From the NCBI GenBank assembly GCA_030446625.1, contig JAUJMY010000012.1, positions 27,110-91,109 of the forward strand: DNA of 64,000 nt. Direction: 5' to 3'. This document shows, piece by piece, positions 43,554-52,405 of this stretch. Made by a program: the position numbers and the translations under genes. Origin of the DNA: Gaiellaceae bacterium. Its GTDB lineage: Bacteria > Actinomycetota > Thermoleophilia > Gaiellales > Gaiellaceae. Every line of letters begins with the position of its first letter. Positions within the stretch are counted from its first letter, which is position 1. The notes under the pieces are model-generated. The model was not told where the DNA came from and did no database searches. It saw nothing but the letters and a program-made list of their open reading frames with translations.

Positions 43554-46028
43554 CTACGCCGTCGCGAGTGCCGCGCGATCCTCCTGCGGCAGGCGCCGAG
43601 ACACGATCTGCGACACGCCGTCCGCGCCCATCGTGACGCCGTACAGCACGTCGGCGGCTTCCATCGTCCGCTTCTGGTGCGTGATCACGATGAACTGCGC
43701 GCGGTCGGCGTAGCGGCGCAGCAGGTCGACGAAGCGCCCGATGTTCGCGTCGTCGAGCGCGGCCTCGACCTCGTCGAGCAGGTAGAACGGGCACGGACGC
43801 GCGAGGAAGAGCGCGAACAGGAACGCGATCGCACCGAGCGCCTTCTCGCCTCCGGAGAGGAGCGAGAGGCGCGTGATGCGCTTCCCGGCGGGGCGTAGCT
43901 CGACCTCGATCCCGGCGCCGAACTCGTCTCCTTCGGCGTCCGTGAGACGCAGCGCGCCCGCGCCTCCCGGGAAGAGCGTCGCGGCGACCTCCTCGAAGTT
44001 CGCGGCGACGGCCGCGAACGTCTCGGCGAACCGTCGCTCGACGGTCTCGGTCAGGTCGGCACGCAGCCGTTCCAGCTCGTGCAGGCTCGCCTCGAGGTCC
44101 GCTCGTTGCGTCGCGAGCTCGTCGAGCCGCTCCTTCTCTCGCTCGTACTCCTCCTGTGCGAGAGGGTTCACGCGGCCGAGCGCCTCGCGCCGCCGCTCGG
44201 CGCGCTCGACCTTCTCGAGCAGCTCGTCGCGGTCGTCGCCGACAGCGGGCTCCGTCTCGAGCGCCGCGAGCCGCCGCCGCGCCTCGTCCGCCTCGGCCTC
44301 GACGCGCGCGAGCTCGACGTCGATCGCGCCGAGTCGCCGCAGCTCGGCGGCGAGCTCGGCGGCGCGCGTGCCGCCGACGTCGGAGCGTGCGCGAAGCGGC
44401 GCCTCGAGCCGGGCGGCGACTGTGCCGGCGGCCGCGAGCGCGTCCGCGAGTCGCCCCGCGAGCTCGGCGCGCCGCAGCGTCCGAGGATCCGGCTCGGCCG
44501 AGTAGGCGTCCTCCGCGATCGGGGCGGCCGCGCGCGCCTCGAGCTCGTCGACCTCGGCGGCGAGGACGCGCCGGCGCGCCTCCAGCTCGAGCAGCACCGC
44601 CTCGGCCGCCTCGCCGGAGAACCAGAGCTCTCCGCGCTGCGGGTGGAAGCCGAAACCCTCCTCCGTCACCGCCGGCACGGTCGAGAAGAGGAGCTCGTCC
44701 TTCGGGACGACGCGGAAGCGGGCGACGAGCTCGGCGGGGTCGCGTGCGACGAGGACGACGAGGCTCCCGAGCCCCGCGGAGCGGGCGCGCTCGAGGAGCG
44801 CGAACGCGGCTGCGCCGTCGTTCGCGACGAGCGCGGAGGCGCGGGCTCCGAGCGCCGCCGCGACGGCTCGCTCCCGACCCGGCTCCGCGTCGACGAGCGA
44901 CAGCGCGAGCCGCTCCCCCTCCTCGGCGAACGCGCGAGCCGCGGGCGGCAACCCTTCCCGCTCGGCGAGCGATCGTTCCAGCGCTGCCAACCGCTCCCGC
45001 GCGAGCCGCGCACGCTCCACGAGCGCCTCGCGCTCCGCCCGCACGCGGGCGTCGAGCACGCGGCGGGGGCGGTCGAGCTCGGCGTGGAGTCGGTCGCGCA
45101 GCGCGGCCGCGCTCTCGCGCCGCAGCGCGACGCGCTCGCCCGCGCTGCGCAGCCGGTAGAGGGCGGCCATGGCCGCCTCGCGGCGACCCGCGGCGTCGGC
45201 CAGCTCCTCCTCGGCCGCGCGCCGCTCGGCGAGCAGCTCCTCGAGCCGGTCCTGCGTGCGCCGCCGGGCGAGCGCCGCCGCCGCGCGCCGCTCCCCTCCC
45301 TCGGCGAGCCGTTCCTCGGCGGCGTGGACGTCGAGCTCGCCGATGCGCGCGCGCAGGCGCCGGATCTCGACCCCGAGCCGCTCGGCACGCTCGGCCGCCG
45401 TCGCCTGGAGCGCGAGCGGACGCAGGCGCTTCCGAACCTCGTCCTCGACGTCGCGCGCGCGCTCCACCTGGACGGCGACGCGCGCGAGCTTCAGCTCGGC
45501 TCGGTGACGCTGGCGCTTGAACCGTCCGAGCCCCGCCGCCTCCTCGACGAACTCCCGGCGCCGCTCCGGGCTCGACGCGAGGATCTCCTCGACCTTCCCC
45601 TGCCCGATGATCGAGTGCATGCCGCCGCCGAGGCCGAGGTCCGCGAGCAGCTCGACGAGGTCGATCCGGCGGACGCTCGTGCGGTTCAGCAGGTACTGGC
45701 CCTCGCCGCCACGGTGCAGCCGACGCGCCACGGAGAGCTCGCTGTACTCGACGGGCCCGTCTCCGCCCTCGTTGTCGAAGACGAGCTCGACCTCGCAGAA
45801 CTCGCTCGCGCGCCGCCCTTCCGCGCCGTTGAACACGACGTCGTCCGGCTTCTCCGCGCGCAGCTCGCTCGGACTGAGCGAGCCGGCCGCCCAGACGATC
45901 GCGTCCGCGACGTTCGACTTACCGGATCCGTTGGGGCCGACGACGACGGCGACGCCGGGCTCGAGGCGCACCTCGACAGGATCCGGAAAGGACTTGAAGC
46001 CGCGCAGCTTGATCGCGCTCAGGTGCAC
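43554..46028 (-). CDS. smc: Chromosome segregation protein SMC, short-armed
   Basis: 824 residues from GTG 46028. N-lobe: IKLRGFKSFP, Walker A VVGPNGSGKSNVADAI, IIGQGKVEEIL; C-lobe: signature LSLLSGGEKALGAIA, Walker B YLLDEVEAALDD. The hinge-like region lies about residues 395-510. Canonical SMC is near 1150-1200 residues, so each coiled-coil arm is shortened by roughly a third or more. Head motifs are intact, so it should still be an active ATPase. Confidence 0.88.
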   Translation of the reverse strand: MHLSAIKLRGFKSFPDPVEVRLEPGVAVVVGPNGSGKSNVADAIVWAAGSLSPSELRAEKPDDVVFNGAEGRRASEFCEVELVFDNEGGDGPVEYSELSVARRLHRGGEGQYLLNRTSVRRIDLVELLADLGLGGGMHSIIGQGKVEEILASSPERRREFVEEAAGLGRFKRQRHRAELKLARVAVQVERARDVEDEVRKRLRPLALQATAAERAERLGVEIRRLRARIGELDVHAAEERLAEGGERRAAAALARRRTQDRLEELLAERRAAEEELADAAGRREAAMAALYRLRSAGERVALRRESAAALRDRLHAELDRPRRVLDARVRAEREALVERARLARERLAALERSLAEREGLPPAARAFAEEGERLALSLVDAEPGRERAVAAALGARASALVANDGAAAFALLERARSAGLGSLVVLVARDPAELVARFRVVPKDELLFSTVPAVTEEGFGFHPQRGELWFSGEAAEAVLLELEARRRVLAAEVDELEARAAAPIAEDAYSAEPDPRTLRRAELAGRLADALAAAGTVAARLEAPLRARSDVGGTRAAELAAELRRLGAIDVELARVEAEADEARRRLAALETEPAVGDDRDELLEKVERAERRREALGRVNPLAQEEYEREKERLDELATQRADLEASLHELERLRADLTETVERRFAETFAAVAANFEEVAATLFPGGAGALRLTDAEGDEFGAGIEVELRPAGKRITRLSLLSGGEKALGAIAFLFALFLARPCPFYLLDEVEAALDDANIGRFVDLLRRYADRAQFIVITHQKRTMEAADVLYGVTMGADGVSQIVSRRLPQEDRAALATA

Positions 46029-46089
46029 GCGCGGGCAGGCTAACGACGGGCGCGGATAGCGCCGCGCCCGTCGCGCGGCGGCGTGGCGC

Positions 46090-46248
46090 CTATGCCTCCT
46101 CCGCCATCGCGAGCACGTCCTCCCGCGACATCTTCCCAACGAGATCCGGATGCGCCTCGGCGACGTGCGCCTGGACCTTCGCGACGAGCTCGTCGTCGGA
46201 TTCCGAGCGGATGGCCTCGCCGCACTCGCAGTTGATGATCTTCGCCAC
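46090..46248 (-). CDS. DUF1059 family small protein
   Basis: 52 residues read directly from the DNA, start GTG 46248 with AAAGGAGGAG just upstream. MAKIINCECGEAIRSESDDEL, with a CxC-G pair at residues 7-9, then VQAHVAEAHPDL and a final acidic helix, fits DUF1059. Likely a tiny metal-binding protein of unknown role. It lies 20 nt downstream of the DsrE-like gene and 61 nt ahead of smc. Confidence 0.75.
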   Translation of the reverse strand: MAKIINCECGEAIRSESDDELVAKVQAHVAEAHPDLVGKMSREDVLAMAEEA

Positions 46249-46268
46249 CTCTCCTCCTTTCGCGGCTC

Positions 46269-46631
46269 CTAGTAAGTCAGGACCGTGTCGTGCTCGACGG
46301 CAAGACGCACGAGCACGTTCGGCAGCGCGAGCTCCGCGGGCTTCCCCTCGAGCTCGTCGGCGCCGATGCCGCGCGTCTGGCTGGACATCCCGGAAACGTA
46401 GAACCGGCCGCCGCCGGCGACGATCGCGTCGTACGAGTCGCGGAGGCTGCCGGTCCCGAGCCCTCGGAGGTTGTCGAGCACCGGCTCTCGCAGCAACTGC
46501 ACCGCGTCCGCGGCCAGGAACAGCGAGACCTCGTGGCCGTCCTCGACTGCCGCCTTCGCGACGAGGAAGCCGAGTGCCGCGCGCGTCGGGTCCTCAGGGC
46601 CGCGCGTGATGTGGATCAGGAGCCTCGCCAC
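46269..46631 (-). CDS. DsrE/DsrF-like family protein
   Basis: 120 residues, LLIHITRGPEDPTRAALGFLVAKAAVEDGHEVSLFLAADAV pattern (ITRGPEDPTRAALGFLVAK shows it) typical of the DsrE sulfur-relay fold. No cysteine is present, so it cannot carry sulfur itself in the DsrE manner. Probably an operon mate of the DUF1059 gene. Confidence 0.78.
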   Translation of the reverse strand: MARLLIHITRGPEDPTRAALGFLVAKAAVEDGHEVSLFLAADAVQLLREPVLDNLRGLGTGSLRDSYDAIVAGGGRFYVSGMSSQTRGIGADELEGKPAELALPNVLVRLAVEHDTVLTY

Positions 46632-46677
46632 GGCCGCGATTGTCCGCGGACCGCGTTGCCGTTACGTTGGCCGAACC

Positions 46678-47424
46678 TTGGCGCCGACGCAGACGCGCAT
46701 CCAGCTGTGCGGGCGCGTCGTCGCGGTTGTCGACGGAGAGCGCGTGGAGGAGCGGCTGCCGGGGCGTCAGGGACGCCTGCTCTTCGCATACCTCGTCCTG
46801 AACCGGACGCGCGCAGCCGCGCGCGACGAGCTGATGGAGGCGCTCTGGCCGCACGAGCTGCCGCCACGCGCGGCCGCAGCGCTGAGCGCACTGCTCTCGA
46901 AGCTGCGCCGCGTGCTCGGGGTGGGCCGCCTCGACGGCCGGACCGAGCTGCGCCTCGTGCTCCCCGCCGACGCCTGGGTCGACTGCGAGGCGGCGGCGGA
47001 GGCGATCCACCGCGCGGAGAGCGCCGCCGCGCGCGGCGACTGGCCGTCCGCATGGGTGGCGGGGCGCGTGGCACAGCACATCGCCGTCCGCGGATTCCTG
47101 ACGGGTGAGGGTGCGCCGTGGATCGACGAGCGACGGCGGGTGATCGAAGACGTTCATGTCCGCGCGCTGGAGACGACGGCGCGCGCGAGCCTCGCGCTCG
47201 GGGGCACGGAGCTCGACACGGCGGAGCGCGCGGCGCGCTCGCTCCTCCGCCACGCGCCGTTCCGCGAGAGCGGCTATCGGCTGCTCATGGAGGCGCTCGC
47301 ACGGCGCGAGAACGTGGCGGAGGCGCTGCAGGTCTACGAGCGCCTCCGCACCGTGCTGCGCGACGAGCTCGGCGCGTCGCCGTCGCCGGCGACGCAGGAG
47401 CTCCACCGCCGCCTGCTGCGGTAG
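46678..47424 (+). CDS. BTAD-domain (SARP/AfsR-like) transcriptional regulator
   Basis: 248 residues from TTG 46678, chosen since MAPTQTRIQLCGRVV begins the winged-helix domain. OmpR-like winged helix (to about residue 95, with GRQGRLLFAYLVLNR and ALSALLSKLRRVLG) and then the BTAD helical domain (GDWPSAWVAGRVAQ, LEVYERLRTVLRDELG-type end). It sits antisense between rnc and the DsrE gene. Target unknown. Confidence 0.82.
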   Translation: MAPTQTRIQLCGRVVAVVDGERVEERLPGRQGRLLFAYLVLNRTRAAARDELMEALWPHELPPRAAAALSALLSKLRRVLGVGRLDGRTELRLVLPADAWVDCEAAAEAIHRAESAAARGDWPSAWVAGRVAQHIAVRGFLTGEGAPWIDERRRVIEDVHVRALETTARASLALGGTELDTAERAARSLLRHAPFRESGYRLLMEALARRENVAEALQVYERLRTVLRDELGASPSPATQELHRRLLR

Positions 47425-47429
47425 GCCCG

Positions 47430-48119
47430 CTACGCGGCTTCGGCGGGTTCGAGCCCGAGCCGCAGGAACGCCTCGCGTGCAGCCTCCTGCTCCGCGGCCT
47501 TCTTCGACGGCCCCGTGCCGACGCCGCTCTCCTCGCCGTCGACGATCGCCGCGCACGTGAAGCGACGGTCGTGCGGCGGACCCTCGACGTCGACGACGTT
47601 GTAGCTCACCGACCTCGCGAGCCGCGCGAGCGCCTCCTGCAGCTCCGTCTTGTGGTCGAAGTGGCTCGTGAGCGCGTACTCGATCCGCTCGTCGAACGCG
47701 GTCACGATCGCGGCCTCGATCGCCTCGTCGAACGCGGTCACGATCGCGGCCTCGATCGCGGCGAACCCGTGCTCGAGGAAGAGCGCGGCGAGCGCGGCCT
47801 CGAGGAGCGCGGCGAGGACGTTGCGATTCCGCACGAGCTTCTCGAGCTCGTCCGCGGGCAAGCCCGCCGCGCGCTCGCGGAGCCGGGCGCCGAGCTCGAG
47901 CTGCCGCGCGACGACGGCGCAGCTCGCTCGCGAGACGACGTGCGACCGGATCTTCGCGAGCCGCCCCTCCGTGAAGTCGGGATAGCGCTCGAAGAGCGCG
48001 CGTGCGACCGCGAGCTCGAGGACGCTGTCGCCGAGGAACTCGAGGCGCTCGTACGACGACGCGCGATCGGCCGCCCAGGACGAGTGGGTGAAGACCTGCT
48101 CGACGCGCTCCGGCGGCAA
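47430..48119 (-). CDS. rnc: Ribonuclease III, with a duplicated helix
   Basis: 229 residues from TTG 48119, the only start codon available in frame after the acpP stop. Nuclease domain: RLEFLGDSVLELAVARALF, RNVLAALLEAALAALFLEHG; double-stranded RNA-binding domain: DHKTELQEALAR, GVGTGPSKKAAEQEAAREAF. Between them the 12-residue unit AIEAAIVTAFDE occurs twice owing to a 36-bp exact tandem duplication. The true start may lie at a CTG nearer the acpP stop. Confidence 0.92.
   Translation of the reverse strand: MPPERVEQVFTHSSWAADRASSYERLEFLGDSVLELAVARALFERYPDFTEGRLAKIRSHVVSRASCAVVARQLELGARLRERAAGLPADELEKLVRNRNVLAALLEAALAALFLEHGFAAIEAAIVTAFDEAIEAAIVTAFDERIEYALTSHFDHKTELQEALARLARSVSYNVVDVEGPPHDRRFTCAAIVDGEESGVGTGPSKKAAEQEAAREAFLRLGLEPAEAA
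47688..47759. repeat. Exact in-frame 36-bp tandem duplication inside rnc
   Basis: 47688-47723 and 47724-47759 are identical. The extra 12 residues lengthen the helix that ends the nuclease domain. Confidence 0.92.
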
Positions 48120-48165
48120 CTCCTCGATCAGCCGCCCGAGCGCGGCGGGCCCGCGCCGCTCGTCG

Positions 48166-48411
48166 TTACTGGTGCGTGGAGACGTAGTCGACGGCCTGCC
48201 CCACGGTCTGGATCTTCTGCGCGTCCTCGTCGGAGATCTTGATCCCGAACTGGTCCTCGAGCTCCATGATCAGCTCCACGAGATCGAGCGAGTCCGCGTC
48301 CAGGTCCTCCTGGAACGACGCTTCCTCGGTGATCTCGGTCTCCTCGATGCCGAGCTGCTCGGTCAGCACTTCCTTGACCCGCTCGAAGACTTCCTCGCGC
48401 GACGCGGCCAT
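48166..48411 (-). CDS. acpP: Acyl carrier protein
   Basis: 81 residues with the phosphopantetheine serine in [11 protein letters not shown]. Carries acyl chains in type II fatty acid synthesis. In the conserved plsX-acpP-rnc order. Confidence 0.96.
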   Translation of the reverse strand: MAASREEVFERVKEVLTEQLGIEETEITEEASFQEDLDADSLDLVELIMELEDQFGIKISDEDAQKIQTVGQAVDYVSTHQ

Positions 48412-48419
48412 CTTTCTCC

Positions 48420-49418
48420 TTAGGGACGGGTGGGGGTCTCGGGGCGCGCGGACTCTACCACCCGCTCCGAGAGGCGCTGCGCGAGGCGCCCGACGACGTC
48501 GTGCTCGACGCCGCGCGCGGCGATCCGGATCGCGTTGGCGATCGCGCGGCGTGATGAGTTGCCGTGCGCGATGACGGCGAGGCGGCGTAGGCCGAGGAGG
48601 TACGCGCCGCCGTAGGTGTCGGGATCGAGCCGTCGCCGAAGCTCGCGCGCGGCGGGTCGGATGAGCAGCCCGCCGAACTTGCCGCGACGGGTCGTCGTGA
48701 TCTCGTCGCGCAACGCCTCGAGCAGCGTCTTCACCGTCCCCTCCATCAGCTTCAGGCAGACGTTGCCGGTGAACCCGTCCGTGACGACGACGTCGGCGGC
48801 GCCGTTCAGGAGCTCGCGGCTCTCGACGTTCCCGGCGAAGTTGAGGTCGCCGGCCGCGAGCAGCGCGTGCGCCTCGAGCGTGAGCTGGTTCCCCTTCTCG
48901 GGCTCTTCGCCGATCGAGAGCAGGCGCACCTCCGGATTCGGGATCTGCAAGATCTCTTGCGCGAAGACGGCGCCCATGTGGCCGAACTGGAGGAGGTGCT
49001 CTGGGCGCGCGTCGGCAGTCGCGCCGGCGTCGAGCAGGACGGACGGCCCGCGCCGCGCCGGGAGCGGGATCGCGATCGCGGGTCGGTACACGCCGCGCAG
49101 GCGCCGGAGCTCGAGCAGCGACGCGGCGAGCATCGCGCCGGTGTTGCCAGCCGAGAGAACGGCGTCGGCACGTCCCTCCGCGACCGCGCGGCAGGCGGCG
49201 ACGAGCGAGCTGTCCGGCTTCGCGCGGACGGCGTCCGCCGGCTTCTCGTCCATCTCGATCTCCTGCGTCGTCTCGACCAGCTCGAGCCCGGAGGTGTCGA
49301 GGCCGCGCGGCCCGAAGAGGATCGGCTGGATCGAGTCCGAGGCCGCGTCGCGCGCGCCCGCGACGATCTCACCGGGCGCGCGATCTCCGCCGAGAGCGTC
49401 GACCGCGACCCGGATCAA
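48420..49418 (-). CDS. plsX: Phosphate acyltransferase PlsX
   Basis: 332 residues; makes acyl-phosphate from acyl-ACP for phospholipid synthesis. [18 protein letters not shown] at the start, [10 protein letters not shown], and [16 protein letters not shown] are signatures. Starts 4 nt after the rpmF stop. Confidence 0.96.
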   Translation of the reverse strand: MIRVAVDALGGDRAPGEIVAGARDAASDSIQPILFGPRGLDTSGLELVETTQEIEMDEKPADAVRAKPDSSLVAACRAVAEGRADAVLSAGNTGAMLAASLLELRRLRGVYRPAIAIPLPARRGPSVLLDAGATADARPEHLLQFGHMGAVFAQEILQIPNPEVRLLSIGEEPEKGNQLTLEAHALLAAGDLNFAGNVESRELLNGAADVVVTDGFTGNVCLKLMEGTVKTLLEALRDEITTTRRGKFGGLLIRPAARELRRRLDPDTYGGAYLLGLRRLAVIAHGNSSRRAIANAIRIAARGVEHDVVGRLAQRLSERVVESARPETPTRP

Positions 49419-49422
49419 GGAG

Positions 49423-49611
49423 CTACGGGGCTGTCGTTCGGAGCGGCTCGATCTCGCGACCCTTGTAGGTCTTGCAGACCGGGCACATCTGGTGCGGCCG
49501 CTTCGGAGAGTGGCAGTTCGGGCACTCGTTCACGCGGGGCGCCTGGATCGAGTGCTGCGCGCGGCGCTTGTCGCGACGAGCCTTGGACGTTTTCTTCTTC
49601 GGTACCGCCAT
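49423..49611 (-). CDS. rpmF: 50S ribosomal protein L32
   Basis: 62 residues from ATG 49611 (MAVPKKKTSKARRDKRRAQ). The four-cysteine zinc ribbon CPNC...CPVC is kept, the zinc-binding C+ form. A nested palindrome fills the spacer upstream (49627-49730). Confidence 0.96.
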   Translation of the reverse strand: MAVPKKKTSKARRDKRRAQHSIQAPRVNECPNCHSPKRPHQMCPVCKTYKGREIEPLRTTAP

Positions 49612-49626
49612 CGGCCCGGGAGTGTA

Positions 49627-49730
49627 GCCCGAAAGTCCTGCGGACTCTCCGCATGAGAAGGGTCCACGGCTCCGGGAGTGCACGCGCACCTCCCGGAGCT
49701 CTCCATGGAAAGCGCGCAGTACTTTCCGGC
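49627..49730. repeat. Nested REP-like palindrome between DUF177 gene and rpmF
   Basis: Outer arms 49627-49642 and 49715-49730 match at 14 of 16 positions. An inner stem GCTCCGGGAG (49669-49678) pairs with CTCCCGGAGC (49690-49699), preceded by GGTCCAC. The block from GGTCCAC to CCATGG is the reverse complement of the unit at about 22766-22810. It occupies almost the whole 121-bp spacer inside the operon. Confidence 0.8.
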
Positions 49731-49732
49731 GC

Positions 49733-50239
49733 TTAAAGCCGATCCCGCAGCTCTGCCAGTGCGTCCCAACGTGGATCCGCCTGCTGCTCGTCGTGCTCGT
49801 GCGGCTCGACGTTCAGGTCCCTGCCGCAGACGGGGCAGAGCCCGGCGCACTCGGGGCGGCAGAGGATCTGCGCCGGGAGGGCGAGGGCGAGCGCGTCGCG
49901 CGCCCACGCCCCGAGGTCGAGCCGGTCGTCCTCGACGTACGGCGAACGCATCTCCTCCGAGTCGGGGCTCGTCGCCTGGTACTCGCGCGCGGAGATCCCC
50001 TTCTCGACGACGGCGTCCGCGAGGCAGCGCTGGCACGGTCCGTGGAGCCGCCCGCGGAACCGGAGGTCGAAGACGCTGCCCGTGCTCGCGCGACTGATCG
50101 TGAAGTCGGCCCGCACCTTCTCGGGCACCGGGATGTACCGCTGTCCGCCGAGCTCGAGCGGCTCGAGCGCGACCTCCTGCTCGTCCCGGTACTGCTCGCC
50201 CGACCGGAGGCGCACCTGCCGCAGGCTGAAGCTCGTCAT
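49733..50239 (-). CDS. DUF177 (YceD-like) protein
   Basis: 168 residues with the family's cysteine pair in GPCQRCLADAV and C-terminal LCRPECAGLCPVCGRDLN. Family members are linked to 23S rRNA accumulation and are nearly always directly upstream of rpmF, as here. Confidence 0.92.
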   Translation of the reverse strand: MTSFSLRQVRLRSGEQYRDEQEVALEPLELGGQRYIPVPEKVRADFTISRASTGSVFDLRFRGRLHGPCQRCLADAVVEKGISAREYQATSPDSEEMRSPYVEDDRLDLGAWARDALALALPAQILCRPECAGLCPVCGRDLNVEPHEHDEQQADPRWDALAELRDRL

Positions 50240-50251
50240 TCGCCGAGGGTA

Positions 50252-50383
50252 CTAGAGGCCGCGCACGATCTCGGCGCGCGGCTTGCGGTTCGTCGCCGGC
50301 GCGGTCGACGGCCGCGCCGGAATCGCGCGCTCGGCGCACGGCCGCTCGTCGCGCTTGCTCGCGACAGCGTCGAAGGTGTCCAC
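50252..50383 (-). pseudogene. Possible nitroreductase N-terminal remnant
   Basis: A 43-codon frame from GTG 50383: VDTFDAVASKRDERPCAERAIP closely resembles the first 20 residues of nitroreductases (typically ...FDAIASRRDxRxYxxxPVP), and a later TNRKPR recalls NRQPWRF. The rest of a nitroreductase (about 170 residues) is absent. It may instead be a real small gene; it fills the gap between the coiled-coil gene and the DUF177 gene. Confidence 0.35.
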
Positions 50384-50393
50384 GAGCCCGCGC

Positions 50394-50906
50394 TTAGTAG
50401 GGCTCGTCGCCGTCGGAGACGGCCGGCGCCGCCGTCGCGACACCCGCGACGACGTTCTCCTGCGAGCGCTCGTGGAGCCGCTCGCGACCACGCTTGACAG
50501 CGCCGAGGAACTTGTCGAGGTTCACCTCGAGCGTCGACAGGATCCCGTCGGCCCAGTCCTCCATCTCGAGACGCGTCTCGCGGGCCTGCCGTCGCGCGTC
50601 GTCGATGATGTCCTGGGCCTGGCGCTCCGCGATCTTGACGATCTCCGTCTGAGACGCCTCGCGCACGGCCTGCTCACGCGCCTCCGCCAGCAGCCGGTCG
50701 ACCTCGCGCTTGGCCTCGGCGAGCATCTCCTGGCGTTCCTTGACGATCCAGCGCGCCTGCTTGATCTCCTCGGGGATCGTCGCGCGCATCTGGTCGAGGA
50801 TGTCGAAGATCTCGTCGCGCTCGATGCGGACCTGGTCGGTCAGCGGCACGGTCTTGGCGTTGTGAACGATGTCGTCGAGCTTGTCGATGAGAACGAGTAC
50901 GTCCAT
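50394..50906 (-). CDS. Coiled-coil protein, DivIVA-like / ATP-synthase-b-like
   Basis: 170 residues, nearly all predicted coiled coil (about 30-150; IKQARWIVKERQEMLAEAKREVDRLL). The repeated EAREQAVREA and AQDIIDDARRQARET resemble DivIVA family proteins and F-type b subunits, but there is no membrane helix. In actinobacteria such proteins near coaD and rpmF are common and unnamed. Confidence 0.75.
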   Translation of the reverse strand: MDVLVLIDKLDDIVHNAKTVPLTDQVRIERDEIFDILDQMRATIPEEIKQARWIVKERQEMLAEAKREVDRLLAEAREQAVREASQTEIVKIAERQAQDIIDDARRQARETRLEMEDWADGILSTLEVNLDKFLGAVKRGRERLHERSQENVVAGVATAAPAVSDGDEPY

Positions 50907-50938
50907 GCGGCGAGAGTCTAGCGGGGCTGGTAGTCGTC

Positions 50939-51103
50939 CTAGGAGGGTTTGGCGGAACGGTCCTCGCCGCAGCCGTGCGCTGGCCGGATGCGAGGCAAGG
51001 ACGCAGGGAGTCGGCGTATCAGCGATACGCGGACGACCGAGGACGCAGCATCGTGCCGGCCCAGCGTGCGGCGGCGGCACAGTGGCTGTTTCGCCAAACC
51101 CTC

Positions 51104-51106
<3 letters not shown>
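50939..51106 (+). repeat. Interrupted palindromic element, copy C (candidate structured RNA)
   Basis: Arms 50939-50958 and 51087-51106 pair over 20 nt with one G-U. A second helix (50972-50987 with 51056-51072) pairs over 16 bp with two G-U and one bulge. Conserved block GCAAGGACGCAGG lies in 50990-51010, the hairpin GCGTATC-AGC-GATACGC at 51014-51030, and GAGGACGCAGCATCG just after 51039. The right arm contains the coaD stop codon. Otherwise no gene is present. Confidence 0.75.
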
Positions 51107-51619
<513 letters not shown>

Positions 51620-51832
51620 GGGGGAACCCCTGGTTCTCCCGTGCGCCCCCTCCTCCTTCGCGCGACATCACCGACGCAGGTGTGCCTCCCGGGCGGCAGA
51701 GCCGACCTCCGGCTGCAACCGGTGGGGATCCGTCCGAGACGACCGAGGCGCGCGGACGTACCGCCCTCCGACGGCGGCGGCGTCGGGCTACGCGCGAGGA
51801 CCGCCCTCACTGGACGCGGAACGGAATTGACG

Positions 51833-52369
51833 TCATGGATGCTCGTAGAGCGTAAGCCTCGCGGCGCCGTACCGGCGGCTCGTCCGCTGCGCGAGGGGAA
51901 GGGTCGGCTCGACCCGCGAGGACGTCTCGACCACGACCAGGCCGTCGTCCGCCAGTACCGAACGGAGGTAGGGCGCGAGCGCTCGCTCGAGCTCCGGCCA
52001 CCGCTCGTACGGGGGGTCGACGAGGACGAGGTCGTAGCGCCGCCGCGCACCCGCCTCGACCGCGAGCGCGGTGCGGGCGTCCTGCCGCACGATCGTCGCG
52101 CCGGTCAGCCGCAGCTTCTCGAGGTTCCGGTCGATCGTCCGCGCAGCGTCGCGGTCGGACTCGACGAACACGACCCGTTCTGCGCCGCGCGAGAGCGCCT
52201 CGAGTCCCATGGCACCGGAGCCGGCGAAGAGGTCGAGGACCGCCGCGCCGTCGACCGGCCCAATCAGGTTGAACGCGGCCTCGCGGACTCGATCCCCCGT
52301 CGGACGCGTTCCCGTCCCCTTCGGCGCGTAGATCGTGTGGCCCTTGCGCGACCCCGCGATGATCCGCAC
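51833..52369 (-). CDS. rsmD: 16S rRNA (guanine966-N2)-methyltransferase RsmD
   Basis: 178 residues: RIIAGSRKGHTIYAPKG, RPTGDRVREAAFNLIG, SAM motif VLDLFAGSGAMGLEALSRGA and catalytic LVDPPYE. Usual neighbour of recG and coaD. Confidence 0.95.
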   Translation of the reverse strand: MRIIAGSRKGHTIYAPKGTGTRPTGDRVREAAFNLIGPVDGAAVLDLFAGSGAMGLEALSRGAERVVFVESDRDAARTIDRNLEKLRLTGATIVRQDARTALAVEAGARRRYDLVLVDPPYERWPELERALAPYLRSVLADDGLVVVETSSRVEPTLPLAQRTSRRYGAARLTLYEHP

Positions 52370-52378
52370 CGCAGCAGT

Positions 52379-52400
52379 CTAGGAGGGTGTGGCGGAGCGG
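52379..52400. repeat. Solo arm resembling the copy C element
   Basis: CTAGGAGGGTGTGGCGGAGC matches the left arm of element copy C (50939 onward) at about 20 of 22 positions. No matching opposite arm or core block is found nearby. It lies in the 36-nt spacer between the recG stop and the rsmD start, so it may be a remnant or a convergent short hairpin. Confidence 0.4.
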
Positions 52401-52405
52401 CGTCC

